A stretch of 64,000 nt of DNA from Sphingobacterium sp. UBA4616 (GTDB lineage Bacteria; Bacteroidota; Bacteroidia; Sphingobacteriales; Sphingobacteriaceae), in NCBI GenBank assembly GCA_002386525.1, contig DGIS01000013.1, forward strand, positions 168,789 through 232,788, read 5' to 3'. Positions 42,920 to 52,192 of this stretch are shown one piece after another; position 1 is the first letter of the stretch; each line of letters starts with the position of its first letter. Under the pieces are notes generated by a model. That model saw only the letters and a list, made by a program, of their open reading frames with translations. It was not told where the DNA came from and made no database searches. The position numbers and the translations under genes are program-made.

Positions 42920-43027
42920 TCCGTTATGTTGTGAATAGCAGGGATTAAGCCGTTTAATGCCATTGCGCTATCAATTCGAAAGCAGTCGGAGATCGTATTC
43001 CATTTGTTGGGGCCCGCTACAATTTAA

Positions 43028-43065
43028 TTAGTCGATAAAACAAACCGTATTGTCTTATCGACTAA
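43028..43065. terminator. Inverted repeat downstream of the NYN gene
   Basis: TTAGTCGATAA (43028-43038) and TTATCGACTAA (43055-43065) form an 11-bp stem with a 16 nt loop. It lies 25 bp past the NYN stop on the minus strand; no proper U-tract follows, so termination is only likely. Confidence 0.4.
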
Positions 43066-43089
43066 AAAATCTGCTTGAGTAACACCAAT

Positions 43090-44400
43090 CTATATAGATT
43101 TGTTTTGAAGGCTAAAGCTTACTTCGTTCAGTCTAACAATTTGTATTTGGATCCCCTCAGCGAGAGCAAGTTGGGTTGCAGCTTCCTTTCCTAATTTAAG
43201 GACGTGAAAGCCTCTGCCCCGATAGGTGAAATTACATTCATATTCACCAGCGTTGATCATAATCCTTAACTTTTGGGATTTGGTTGGAAACAAAGGTTTA
43301 AATTCCTTTGTGATCCGGATCTGTGTCTTTTTAACATCATCCGCCGTGATCTTATTGCCTTCCGAGGGGAATAGCATACTGCTGGACAAATCGCCCGATG
43401 TTGGAGCAGTGACTTCTTTTTTCTGTTCCGGCGCCGCAGGACTTTGCACAGTCTCTTTTGGCGTTATTTCAGCAGGTATTTTATCCTGCCGTTTCCCAGG
43501 CCTTCCTTTTTTTCTACCGTTTTGATTCGCTGGTTTGTCTGTATGTTCCGTTGTAGTCGTACTGTTCGAAACTATTTTAGGTTCACTATCCAGCGGCGGT
43601 GTAGGCGTCACAGCGGACAAAGGACGCTTAATGATGTTGCGGATATAATAGTGTTTTATACGCGATTTGTCCGTGTTCCTTTCCTCAATTTCAAAATCTT
43701 CCTTATACGCTTTGAAAAGGTGGGACATCTTGTCGTAACCGTAATTGCGCGCATCAAAGTCAGGCTTTCTTTTATTAAAAAGACTTCCAATCTCTCCCAA
43801 GAATGCCCAGCCATTTTCATCCGCTGTATCATCCACAGTGTCTTTCAAAAGTTCTAGGGTTTCTTCATCCAGTACTGCTAAGCTTGTTACATTTTCAACA
43901 GGATTTGGTTTAGGCTGATTTTGCTGCTTTTTCTTCGCTACCGTTTCTTTCTTTTGATTTTTTTCAAATATTTCGACGTAGATGAATTTGTCGCAGGAGG
44001 CGATGAATGGCTTAGGAGTCTTTTTTTCACCAATACCTATAACAAGTTTACCCGACTCCCGTAAACGTGTGGCTAAACGGGTGAAGTCACTATCGCTTGA
44101 AACGATACAAAATCCGTCCACTCTGTCCGAGTGCAGAATATCCATGGCGTCAATAATTAAAGCCGAATCGGTCGAATTTTTGCCTTGTGTATAACTGTAT
44201 TGTTGGATTGGAGTAATAGCATGGGTAAGAAGTTTGTCCTTCCATTTTTCAACGTAAGGATTGGTCCAGTCTCCGTAGATGCGTTTGATGGTTGGAATTC
44301 CATACCTTTTAACTTCATTCAAAATCTCTTCGATCTTTCGATAAGATACATTGTCCGCATCGATTAGTATTGCGATTTGCAAATCCCCATGTTCTGCCAT
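43090..44400 (-). CDS. NYN-domain ribonuclease-like protein with OST-HTH (LOTUS) domain
   Basis: 436 residues. Residues ~8-150 are a NYN/PIN-like nuclease domain: IAILIDADNVSYRK (first acidic pair), IKRIYGDWTNPYVEKW, STDSALIIDAMDILHS and CIVSSDSDFTRLATRLRE carry the conserved aspartates. Residues ~170-255 are an OST-HTH/LOTUS domain (ENGWAFLGEIGSLFNKRKPD, then NYGYDKMSHLFKAY), which in other proteins binds RNA. A low-complexity Lys/Pro/Thr linker follows, then an unassigned ~85-residue C-terminal domain. The architecture implies RNA binding and cleavage. About 210 bp upstream is the second sRNA-like element, on the same strand. Confidence 0.88.
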   Translation of the reverse strand: MAEHGDLQIAILIDADNVSYRKIEEILNEVKRYGIPTIKRIYGDWTNPYVEKWKDKLLTHAITPIQQYSYTQGKNSTDSALIIDAMDILHSDRVDGFCIVSSDSDFTRLATRLRESGKLVIGIGEKKTPKPFIASCDKFIYVEIFEKNQKKETVAKKKQQNQPKPNPVENVTSLAVLDEETLELLKDTVDDTADENGWAFLGEIGSLFNKRKPDFDARNYGYDKMSHLFKAYKEDFEIEERNTDKSRIKHYYIRNIIKRPLSAVTPTPPLDSEPKIVSNSTTTTEHTDKPANQNGRKKGRPGKRQDKIPAEITPKETVQSPAAPEQKKEVTAPTSGDLSSSMLFPSEGNKITADDVKKTQIRITKEFKPLFPTKSQKLRIMINAGEYECNFTYRGRGFHVLKLGKEAATQLALAEGIQIQIVRLNEVSFSLQNKSI

Positions 44401-44612
44401 ATATTTCGATTATATTTTCACTATTAAAATTTCTTATTTATACATCTGAGGGCTTTCATCCCAATATATCCGTTAAAAATACAGTATTGTTAAACAACTT
44501 CTCTAATTTTTTGAGAATTAATTTAAGCACTATTCTTTTAGAACAGGCGATCAGCAAATTTTGTTTTGTAATAAGCGTTGTTGAAAAAGGGTTGATAGAA
44601 CATTAGAGTAAT

Positions 44613-44691
44613 AAAAAAAGGTTTTCAAACGGGGAGAATGAAAACCTTAAATAACCAATTATAAACCTAAATTATGATGATACAAAGATAG
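44613..44691 (-). ncRNA. Candidate small RNA with own promoter and intrinsic terminator (copy B)
   Basis: On the minus strand TTTG, a 20 nt spacer and TATCTTTG (44683-44690) give a consensus promoter. The body ends in AAGGTTTTC, a loop containing CTCCCCG, GAAAACCTT and seven T. It is 77/79 identical to 4279-4357. GTGTAA-ATG-TTACAC (44691-44705), a short palindrome immediately upstream of the -7 box, is unique to this copy and could be an operator. It lies between the CocE-type gene and the NYN gene, both on the minus strand. Confidence 0.62.
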
Positions 44692-44791
44692 TGTAAATGT
44701 TACACCTCTGCAAATCTTATTTCATTTTTTTTTAATTACCCTTGATACTTGTAGCTGAAGAGCTACGGATAAGCAGTGTTATTCTGAGTCA

Positions 44792-46651
44792 TTAATCCTT
44801 CAGCCTATCAAATTCAATGTATGTTGCATTATTCACATCATGAAAGATCCGTTGGGTAGCTTTCTGAAAATCAGCTTTGGTAGCGGTATATGGTGGTAAG
44901 AATACCTGTGGATTTCGTTCTGCTAGGGGAAACCAGGAGTTTTGTACCTGAACCATTATCCGATGCCCTTTTTTGAAGGTATGGGCCACATCTGGCATTT
45001 CAAAATTGACCTTTTCGACCATTCCTGGCGTTAGTGCCTCTGCTTTTTCAAAACCGTTGCGATATTTTCCGGCCATAATTTCTCCGCGAACCATCATTTG
45101 GTATCCGACCATTGTTTTTCCTTGATAGCTCGGTGCATCATTCGGATAAACATCAATCAGTTTAACGACATAGTCTGCATCTGTACTCGTTGAGGACACT
45201 TTAAGATGGTTTTTGATGGGACCCACAATTGTAATATCCTCAGTCAATGGATCTGTTTGATACACCATTACGTCCGGACGGCTGGCTGCAAAACGTTGGT
45301 CGTCAACCATATATTCCCGTGTTCGGTTTTGAATTAAGCCACCTTGATGTGGAACGGGTTTATTGGGGTCAGTTACATATTCATCCCACGAATCTGTACG
45401 TTGCACTTTGTCAAATGCAAGTTTTCCCTGAGGGTGGAAGTAGAGTTTTTTTGTCTCTACATTTTTCGGAGGCCATTGTTCAAAATGTTTCCATTCGTTG
45501 GTGCCCGATACAAAAATAGTAGCTTCGGAAGGAGTGAAACTCCCTTCATCTTTCAGGTAATATTTGAAAAATGGTTGCTCAAATTGTTCCTGATACGTAA
45601 TGCTGGTTTTTTTATCAAATTGAATATCGCCCAGAAAGCTGCCGTCTGATCGTACCCAGCCGCCATGATACCAAGGGCCAGCCACCAAAATCGAATTGTT
45701 TTTTTTACTTTTATCTTCAATCGATTGATAGGTCTTAAATGTTCCATAGGCATCTTCAGCATCGAAGAAGCCCCCGACAACCATCACTGCTGGTTTCACC
45801 TCCTTTAAAGCGTTGGTAATTACACGCGATTTCCAAAAATCGTCGTAATCGGGATGTTTAAACAGGTCATTCCAGAATTGAACAGAATCGCCAAAATATT
45901 TTTCTTTGAGTTCTCGCGCTGTTCCAGCTTCTAAAAAGAAGTTGTATTTATCAGCTTCTTTGATCTGAATTTTGCTTTTAAACTGATCTGGGGTAATGGG
46001 CTTGGGCCGCGGGACGCCAAAGGTTGACATAAAGGTAAACGCATCCTGCAAAAACAGTACGCCGTTATGATGGAAGTCATCGCCGATGTACCAATCTGTT
46101 ACCGGAGCCTGGGGCGAGACTGCTTTTAAGCTTGGATGTGTTTTGACAAGCCCTACAGTAGAATAGAAGCCCGGGTAGGAGATTCCGTAAAGCCCCGCGT
46201 TACCATTGTAGTTTTTAAGATTCTTCCGCAACCATTCCAGTGCATCGTAGGTGTCTGTACTTTCATCAATTGCTTTTTTATCTTTGCTGTATGTAGTTGG
46301 ACGTATATCCTCAAAATCGCCTTCACTCATCCACTTACCGCGCACATCCTGATAGACGAAAATATAACCGTCACGCATCATTGCCGGAAAGTTTCCTAGA
46401 CTTTTCTTATATTCATTTTGCCCATAGGGAGAAACAGTATAAGGCGTTCTGTTGAGCAAAACTGGATACTTCTTGGATTTATCTTTTGGACTATAGATCG
46501 CAGTAAACAATTTTTTTCCATCTCTCATTGGTATTGTTACTTCAGTTTTTTCATAAAAATCTCTAACGTAAGCAGAGTCGGCAGCTGTTTGAGCATGTAA
46601 ATGGCTGGCACATAAAAACGTTAAGGTGAGGTACGAAATCGTATTTTTCAT
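44792..46651 (-). CDS. CocE/NonD-family serine hydrolase (S15 type), secreted
   Basis: 619 residues with a signal peptide ending in SHLHAQ. The alpha/beta-hydrolase domain begins with VTIPMRDGKKLFTAIYSP; the nucleophile elbow is GLYGISYPG (GxSxxG), the Asp is probably in VGGFFDAED and the His in AGPWYHGGW. The C-terminal beta-sandwich (X-Pro dipeptidyl-peptidase C-terminal domain) spans roughly residues 400-615. Relatives include alpha-amino-acid ester hydrolases and cocaine esterase, so an ester or amide of an amino acid is the likely substrate, in the periplasm or outside. Monocistronic. Confidence 0.9.
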   Translation of the reverse strand: MKNTISYLTLTFLCASHLHAQTAADSAYVRDFYEKTEVTIPMRDGKKLFTAIYSPKDKSKKYPVLLNRTPYTVSPYGQNEYKKSLGNFPAMMRDGYIFVYQDVRGKWMSEGDFEDIRPTTYSKDKKAIDESTDTYDALEWLRKNLKNYNGNAGLYGISYPGFYSTVGLVKTHPSLKAVSPQAPVTDWYIGDDFHHNGVLFLQDAFTFMSTFGVPRPKPITPDQFKSKIQIKEADKYNFFLEAGTARELKEKYFGDSVQFWNDLFKHPDYDDFWKSRVITNALKEVKPAVMVVGGFFDAEDAYGTFKTYQSIEDKSKKNNSILVAGPWYHGGWVRSDGSFLGDIQFDKKTSITYQEQFEQPFFKYYLKDEGSFTPSEATIFVSGTNEWKHFEQWPPKNVETKKLYFHPQGKLAFDKVQRTDSWDEYVTDPNKPVPHQGGLIQNRTREYMVDDQRFAASRPDVMVYQTDPLTEDITIVGPIKNHLKVSSTSTDADYVVKLIDVYPNDAPSYQGKTMVGYQMMVRGEIMAGKYRNGFEKAEALTPGMVEKVNFEMPDVAHTFKKGHRIMVQVQNSWFPLAERNPQVFLPPYTATKADFQKATQRIFHDVNNATYIEFDRLKD

Positions 46652-47158
46652 TCAGATAATTATTTGTTCGGTGCTTACTCGGTGTAACCGTATTTCACAC
46701 TCCATTTGTTACTAATAATGTTGTGGAATTATTGCGGGTATTAGATTTTAAAACTAAAGGTAGTGCTAGTAACGCCATTTTCCAATTTTATTGTCATATT
46801 TGTGAGAAATAGAAAAGGAAAAATTGACCATTTTTTTAGAAATAAAAACTTTTTTTGTTTTGAATTTGGATTAGATTTCGAATGTTGATATATTGAGTAG
46901 GATTAGTGGAAGGTTATTTTTCGATTGACACGTATAGCTAAAATCATTAAATCTCAGCGAGATGGTGTGATTTAATACGAATAATAATTGTTTTTCAGGT
47001 TATTTATTTCGGTTTCAAATCGCATTATTATCGATACTTTTCACGATTTTTATAAATATAATGCCAAGTGGTATGAATTATGTTTTTTTAAGCTAATTTT
47101 AAGAATTATTTTATCATAATACATCAATTAAATAACAATTTAAGTATATAGAATTAAT
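46652..47158. other. AT-rich 507-bp intergenic region between divergent genes
   Basis: No convincing reading frame or stable hairpin. A weak minus-strand -7-like box TACCTTTA near 46755 could serve the CocE-type gene. No clear plus-strand consensus promoter was found before the inositol-phosphate synthase gene. Its length suggests regulatory sites I could not resolve. Confidence 0.4.
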
Positions 47159-48487
47159 ATGGGACAACAAGTGAAAGATGCCAATGGGAAATTGGGTATT
47201 CTTATTCCGGGATTAGGTGCTGTGGCTACAACATTGATCGCTGGTGTGGCATCTATAAACAAAGGTTTTTCAAAACCAATCGGATCTGTTTCTCAATTGA
47301 GCAGAATTCGTCTGGGTAAACGCACTGAGAACAGAAATCCATTAATTAAAGATTTCGTCCCTTTAGCAAAATTGGAAGATGTAGTTTTTGGCGGATGGGA
47401 CGTATATGAAGATAACGTATACGAGGCTGCGTCAAAAGCACAGGTATTGGAGCAAGGTCAATTGGATGCTGTTAAAGCTGAATTGGAGGCTATCCAACCA
47501 ATGAAGGCTGTGTTTGATCGTAATTTTGTTAAAAATTTAGATGGAACACACATCAAATCTGAAAAAACTCGTCGTGAATTGGCAGATGCCGTACAACGAG
47601 ATATTCGTGAATTTAAAGAGAAAAATGGATTAGACCGCGTCGTATTGGTATGGTGTGGCTCTACAGAACGTTATATTGAAACGAACGAAGCTTTTTCAAC
47701 ATTAGCTAAATTGGAAGAGGCTTTGGATAATGACGATCAGCGCATTCCGCCAAGCATGATTTATTGTTATGCGGCTTTAAAAGAAGGTGCTCCTTATGTC
47801 AATGGTGCACCAAATTTAACGTGTGATGTTCCGGCAATCGTTGAGCTAGCTCACGAAAACGGGGTAGCTATTGCAGGTAAAGACTTTAAAACAGGTCAAA
47901 CATTAATGAAAACAATCGTAGCACCAGGTCTTCAGGCAAGAGCTTTAGGTGTTGAAGGTTGGTTCTCGACCAACATCTTGGGCAACCGCGATGGATTGGT
48001 ATTAGATGACCCTGAAAATTTCAAAACAAAAGAAGTCTCTAAATTATCGGTATTGGAAGAAATTTTAGATGCGAAAAAGAATCCGGAGTTGTACGGTGAC
48101 CTTTATCACAAAGTGCGCATCAATTATTATCCTCCTCATGGTGATAATAAAGAGTCTTGGGACAACATTGATATCTTCGGTTGGTTGGGCTACAAGATGC
48201 AGATTAAGATCAATTTCTTGTGCCGTGATTCAATTTTAGCAGCTCCAGTTGCGTTGGATTTAGCACTTTTTATCGATTTGGCTCAACGTGCAGGTATGTC
48301 AGGTATTCAAGAGTGGTTGTCATTTTACTTGAAATCGCCTCAAACGGCTCCAGGTTTACCTCCAGAACATGATATCTTCAAACAATTGATGAAATTGCAA
48401 AATACCTTGCGTCACATTATGGGTGAAGATTTAATCACGCACTTGGGATTGGATTATTACCAAGAGCTCGTAGATAGCATTCAATAA
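47159..48487 (+). CDS. ino1: myo-Inositol-1-phosphate synthase
   Basis: 442 residues, the length of the bacterial/eukaryal-like form. Rossmann motif LIPGLGAVATTLIAGV; further family blocks are WCGSTERYIETNEAFSTL, GAPYVNGAPNLTCDVPAI, GKDFKTGQTLMKTIVAPGLQ (catalytic lysines), GWFSTNILGNRDG and WDNIDIFGWLGYKMQIKINF. It converts glucose 6-phosphate to inositol 1-phosphate with NAD+. It heads a cluster with a nucleotidyltransferase and a CDP-alcohol phosphatidyltransferase, so the product should feed inositol lipids. A terminator-like hairpin follows it, so the downstream genes may be read at a lower level or from their own promoter. Confidence 0.95.
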   Translation: MGQQVKDANGKLGILIPGLGAVATTLIAGVASINKGFSKPIGSVSQLSRIRLGKRTENRNPLIKDFVPLAKLEDVVFGGWDVYEDNVYEAASKAQVLEQGQLDAVKAELEAIQPMKAVFDRNFVKNLDGTHIKSEKTRRELADAVQRDIREFKEKNGLDRVVLVWCGSTERYIETNEAFSTLAKLEEALDNDDQRIPPSMIYCYAALKEGAPYVNGAPNLTCDVPAIVELAHENGVAIAGKDFKTGQTLMKTIVAPGLQARALGVEGWFSTNILGNRDGLVLDDPENFKTKEVSKLSVLEEILDAKKNPELYGDLYHKVRINYYPPHGDNKESWDNIDIFGWLGYKMQIKINFLCRDSILAAPVALDLALFIDLAQRAGMSGIQEWLSFYLKSPQTAPGLPPEHDIFKQLMKLQNTLRHIMGEDLITHLGLDYYQELVDSIQ

Positions 48488-48504
48488 GCGACCTTAATAA
48501 GATG

Positions 48505-48541
48505 GGGGAAACAATTGTTAAAGACAGTTTTTCCCCTTTTT
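48505..48541 (+). terminator. Terminator-like hairpin after ino1
   Basis: GGGGAAA (48505-48511) pairs with TTTCCCC (48530-48536) over an 18 nt loop and is followed by TTTTTC. The short stem suggests partial termination or attenuation inside the inositol-lipid cluster. Confidence 0.55.
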
Positions 48542-48669
48542 CTTCAACACCATTGATGCGGTTGAAGACTTGATATAACCCTCTGTAGGCTTTTGTGTTT
48601 ATCAACGCTGAGCGAGTGACGGGGGTTTTGCTTTTTTTAATAAATGATTTTATTTTGCAATTAGAAGAG

Positions 48670-49380
48670 ATGGAATTTGCTATCATAGCAGCGGGAGAAG
48701 GTTCTCGATTGCGAAAGGAGGGATTCAATTTACCGAAACCCTTGCTACCATTACATGGAGTTCCATTAATTGAACGATTGATTCGCATATTTGCCAAACA
48801 AGGAGCACAAAAGGTTCATGTCATCATCAATAAACAATCTCCGGAATTGAAATTGTTTTTGGAAAAAACGACTTTTGAGTTACCTATTGTGCTGCTAGAG
48901 GAAGATACTGAAAGTTCCTTGCACAGTTTTGCTTTGCTTGTTAAAAACAATCCTGATTGGTCTTCCTGTTGTCTTACGACAACCGATACGGTCTTTAAGC
49001 CACATGAATTTCATGCCTATTTAGATGATTTTCATCACCATAAAAATGCAGATGCTTTTATGGCTGTTACCCCTTTTATTGATGACGAGAGCCCTTTGTA
49101 TGTCAATACCAACCAACAACTTGAGGTGGAAGCTTTCTTAGATAGAGCGACACCAGAAACGAGATATGTTTCTGGCGGAATTTATTGTTTTCGTAAAGCC
49201 GCCATGGATTGTGCATTAAGTTCCGTTGCTGCTGGAAATTCGAGAATGCGTAATTTTCAGCGTGCGTTACTGGAAAATAGTTTGAAAGTTGAAGCATTTG
49301 TGTTTGAAAAAGTCGTCGACATTGATCATCTAAAAGATCGAGAAGTCGCAGAACAATTTTTGAGTGAGGAAGTTAGTTAG
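48670..49380 (+). CDS. Sugar-phosphate nucleotidyltransferase (probable inositol-phosphate cytidylyltransferase)
   Basis: About 236 residues from the ATG at 48670, which puts the nucleotide-binding motif at the true N-terminus (EFAIIAAGEGSRLRKEG); 25 extra residues from an upstream start would be unusual. LPKPLLPLHGVPLIERLI supplies the catalytic lysine region and TTTDTVFKP replaces the usual metal-binding DxD-type motif. Given ino1 upstream and the phosphatidyltransferase downstream, CTP:inositol-1-phosphate cytidylyltransferase activity is a reasonable inference, but other NTP-sugar activities are possible. The next gene starts 4 bp after the stop. Confidence 0.8.
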   Translation: MEFAIIAAGEGSRLRKEGFNLPKPLLPLHGVPLIERLIRIFAKQGAQKVHVIINKQSPELKLFLEKTTFELPIVLLEEDTESSLHSFALLVKNNPDWSSCCLTTTDTVFKPHEFHAYLDDFHHHKNADAFMAVTPFIDDESPLYVNTNQQLEVEAFLDRATPETRYVSGGIYCFRKAAMDCALSSVAAGNSRMRNFQRALLENSLKVEAFVFEKVVDIDHLKDREVAEQFLSEEVS

Positions 49381-49384
49381 AAAA

Positions 49385-50278
49385 ATGAGCGAGATGATTT
49401 CTATTTTAGGCGTAACTCGAAAAAATCGCTTTTCACCCAATCATGTGGGGAATGACGCCGCTATATTCAATGAAGTAATTTTAAAACTGAACGAAAAAGG
49501 TGCTTCAGTCGAAATTTGTAATGAAGATGAATTTTTGTCTTTGGCAACCATAAAGCAAGATAATATCTTAACGATGGGGAGAACAAAGACTTTAGTCAAA
49601 AAGTTGCAATCGCTTCAAAGCAAAGGTACCTATGTTTTGAATTCGGGTTTTGGAATTGAAAATTGCTATCGTAAGAATATGACACTTAAACTTTTGGAAG
49701 GCGGAGTTCCTTATCCCAAAAGCATTGTGATATCTACTGTAGCAGACATTCAATCTATTTTTGAGAAATTGAAAGGGAAGGGGGTGTGGATTAAGCGTGG
49801 CGATTTTCATGCTATTCATAAAGAAGATGTTACGTTTGCCGGTAGCCTGAAAGAAGCTCAACATATCTTGAATGAATATGCGCTCCGTGGAATTAAAGAA
49901 GCTGTAATTTCTGAACATCTTGCCGGAGACTTATTGAAGTTTTATGCTGTACGCGGAACAGCGTTCTTTTATTATTTCTACCCCTATGAACACAATCATC
50001 ATAAATATGATTTGTACGAGCAAATTAATGATGAGGTGGTACATTTTCCTTTTGACCTCGAAAATTTAAAAGAAGTCGCTAATCGTGCGGCTGAAGTCCT
50101 TGATGTATATATCTACGGCGGCGATGTGATTATTGATGCCAATGGAGATTTCCATATTATAGATTTAAATGACTGGCCAAGTTTTGCGCCATGCCGGGCC
50201 GAGGCCGCAGAGGCTATTGCCCAAATGGTTTACCATAAATTTACTGAAAAGAACCACAATGCAGAAAGAACAAGTTAA
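49385..50278 (+). CDS. ATP-grasp-fold protein of the inositol-lipid cluster
   Basis: About 297 residues from the ATG at 49385; a start at 49364 would overlap the upstream gene. The central and C-terminal parts have the ATP-grasp layout: VPYPKSIVISTVADIQSIF, a lysine in KGKGVWIKRGDFHAI, an EHLAGD strand, and the metal-binding end IDANGDFHIIDLNDWPSFAP (Asp/Asn pair). ATP-grasp enzymes ligate a carboxylate to an amine or other nucleophile. No such step is known to me in inositol-lipid synthesis, so it may add an amino acid or similar group to the lipid or its precursor. It overlaps the next gene by 20 bp. Confidence 0.75.
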   Translation: MSEMISILGVTRKNRFSPNHVGNDAAIFNEVILKLNEKGASVEICNEDEFLSLATIKQDNILTMGRTKTLVKKLQSLQSKGTYVLNSGFGIENCYRKNMTLKLLEGGVPYPKSIVISTVADIQSIFEKLKGKGVWIKRGDFHAIHKEDVTFAGSLKEAQHILNEYALRGIKEAVISEHLAGDLLKFYAVRGTAFFYYFYPYEHNHHKYDLYEQINDEVVHFPFDLENLKEVANRAAEVLDVYIYGGDVIIDANGDFHIIDLNDWPSFAPCRAEAAEAIAQMVYHKFTEKNHNAERTS

Positions 50279-51212
50279 TGTAACCGAAGAAGCAAATTTG
50301 AGTGCATTCGAACAATCTTTAAAATCTAATGATACAGAAGAGCGAATTGACATCTGGTTTTATCGACCTATTGGTTATCGTATCGCAAAAGTATGTGCTA
50401 AAATAGGCATTACACCTAATGCGGTGACGATTATTAGTATCTTCTTTGGTGTTGCTGCGGGTATTTTATTCTATTACCCAGCGCTGTGGATTAATGTAAT
50501 TGGTATGCTTTTACTGGTTTTTGCCAATTCTTTAGACAGTGCCGATGGACAGCTGGCAAGAATGACAGACAACAAAAGTCGTTTTGGCCGTATCTTGGAT
50601 GGTTTTGCCGGTGATTTTTGGTTTGCTTCGATTCATATAGCAATCTGTTTACGCAGTATCAATGAGGGATGGTCACAATGGTTATGGGTCTTTTGTGTGC
50701 TTGCAGGTGTATCGCATATGATTCAGTCAGCAATGGCCGATTATTACCGCAATGTTCACCTGTATTTTATAAAAGGTAAAGCCGGAAGTGAGCTGGACAA
50801 TACCCGTGATTTGAAAGCGGACTATGAAGCCTTATCTTGGCGTAAGAATTTCTTTAGCAAATTTGTGCTGAATGGCTATATGGGCTATACGCGAAACCAA
50901 GAAAAGCTTTCTCCCAAATTGCAAAAACTATTGCATATTGTGAAGAGTCGCTATAAAGATGAACTGCCACAACAATTGATGGTAGATTTTAGAGCGCGGA
51001 ACAAGCCATTGATGAAATATACCAATATTGTACAGTTCAACACCCGGGTGATTTTCCTATTTGTTTGGTTGTTTATCGGTCAGCCTTGGATTTATTTTTT
51101 CTTTGATATGTTTGTCTTAAATCCAATATTAATCTATATGTGTAACCGGCAGGAGAAAGTAAGTGGTTATTTTGTGGATAAATTAACAAATGATCCAACC
51201 TATGGGGAGTAA
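50259..51212 (+). CDS. CDP-alcohol phosphatidyltransferase (probable phosphatidylinositol/PI-phosphate synthase)
   Basis: About 317 residues from the ATG at 50259. The complete catalytic motif D-G-x2-A-R-x8-G-x3-D-x3-D is present in DSADGQLARM...SRFGRILDGFAGD (about residues 98-121). Several membrane helices flank it. ITPNAVTIISIFFGVAAG is the usual TM1 entry. With ino1 and a nucleotidyltransferase in the cluster it should attach inositol (or inositol phosphate) to a lipid. The C-terminal ~100 residues, longer than minimal PgsA/PssA enzymes, include a cytoplasmic helical stretch. Overlaps the neighbouring genes at both ends. Confidence 0.88.
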   Translation: MQKEQVNVTEEANLSAFEQSLKSNDTEERIDIWFYRPIGYRIAKVCAKIGITPNAVTIISIFFGVAAGILFYYPALWINVIGMLLLVFANSLDSADGQLARMTDNKSRFGRILDGFAGDFWFASIHIAICLRSINEGWSQWLWVFCVLAGVSHMIQSAMADYYRNVHLYFIKGKAGSELDNTRDLKADYEALSWRKNFFSKFVLNGYMGYTRNQEKLSPKLQKLLHIVKSRYKDELPQQLMVDFRARNKPLMKYTNIVQFNTRVIFLFVWLFIGQPWIYFFFDMFVLNPILIYMCNRQEKVSGYFVDKLTNDPTYGE

Positions 51213-52191
51213 GATCTATAAAGTACTCTTTATGCTGATTGGTATAGGTACACTTGCCTATATGATTCAGGCAATGGGCATTGATGAGATTTGGAACAAC
51301 CTCGAAAATATAGGATGGTGGTTTTTGCCTGTACTTGGCAGTTGGGCGGTACTCTATTGGATGAATGCAATGGCATTTAAGGCAATTATTGAAGAGCCCG
51401 AATTACCTCAGACGGACGTGCCTTTTTGGAAGGTGTTACAACTGACGATATCTGGTTATGCAATCAATTATATCACGCCATTTGTCGCCTTAGGGGGAGA
51501 ACCCTATCGTATTATTGAACTCAAAAAATATGTGGGAGGCTCGAAGGCTGGTTCTTCGGTACTGTTGTATGGCGTCATGCACATCTTGTCCCATATTTTA
51601 TTTTGGGTAGCTTCTGTTTTCCTCATCCTTTGGTTTGTACCGGCCAGTACGATGGTGAATGTGGCCTGTGCTGCGATTTTTGTAATGGCTATTATTTGTA
51701 CTTGGCTATTTACAAAATTTTATAAGAAGGGAATTACAGTTTCGCTTTTGAAAGCATTGTCTAAATTACCTTTGGTCGGTAAAAAAGTCAATCATTTGTT
51801 GGAAACGAAGTATGAAACCTTAAATGATGTGGATCAGCAGGTGAAAAACCTTTTTCAAAATCGCCGCGACCGTTTCTACAAAGCTCTTTTCTGGGAGTTT
51901 GTAGCACGGGTAGTGGGATGTTTTGAGATTTATTTCATTGGTTTAGCACTAGATATCAATATTGATTTTGTTGATGCCATGATCATTAGCTCAGGTTCTT
52001 CATTATTTGCCAATCTGGTGTTTTTCTTCCCCATGCAATTGGGGACTCGGGAGGGCGGATTAGCCATGGCTGTGATGAGTATAGGATTGCCCGCTAAAGT
52101 CGGTATTTTTATGGGCGTTGTCACGCGAATTAGAGAAATTGTATGGATTATGATCGGCTTGGGTTGGATGAGTTTAGTAAAAAAGAAATAA
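51190..52191 (+). CDS. UPF0104/LPG-synthase-like membrane protein
   Basis: About 333 residues with seven to eight transmembrane helices. The family signs are GYAINYITPFVALGGEPYRI near residue 95 and, near the C-terminus, FFPMQLGTREGGLAMAV. This is the lysylphosphatidylglycerol-synthase transmembrane (flippase) region without a catalytic domain. Likely role: moving or modifying the inositol lipid across the inner membrane, inferred from context. Starts at 51190 or 51202 are possible; both overlap or abut the upstream gene. Confidence 0.82.
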   Translation: MIQPMGSKIYKVLFMLIGIGTLAYMIQAMGIDEIWNNLENIGWWFLPVLGSWAVLYWMNAMAFKAIIEEPELPQTDVPFWKVLQLTISGYAINYITPFVALGGEPYRIIELKKYVGGSKAGSSVLLYGVMHILSHILFWVASVFLILWFVPASTMVNVACAAIFVMAIICTWLFTKFYKKGITVSLLKALSKLPLVGKKVNHLLETKYETLNDVDQQVKNLFQNRRDRFYKALFWEFVARVVGCFEIYFIGLALDINIDFVDAMIISSGSSLFANLVFFFPMQLGTREGGLAMAVMSIGLPAKVGIFMGVVTRIREIVWIMIGLGWMSLVKKK

Positions 52192-52192
52192 A

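Noticed and set aside
48435..48797. 120-codon minus-strand frame between ino1 and the nucleotidyltransferase gene
   Set aside because: It crosses the 3' end of ino1, the hairpin after it and the start of the next gene; no motif.
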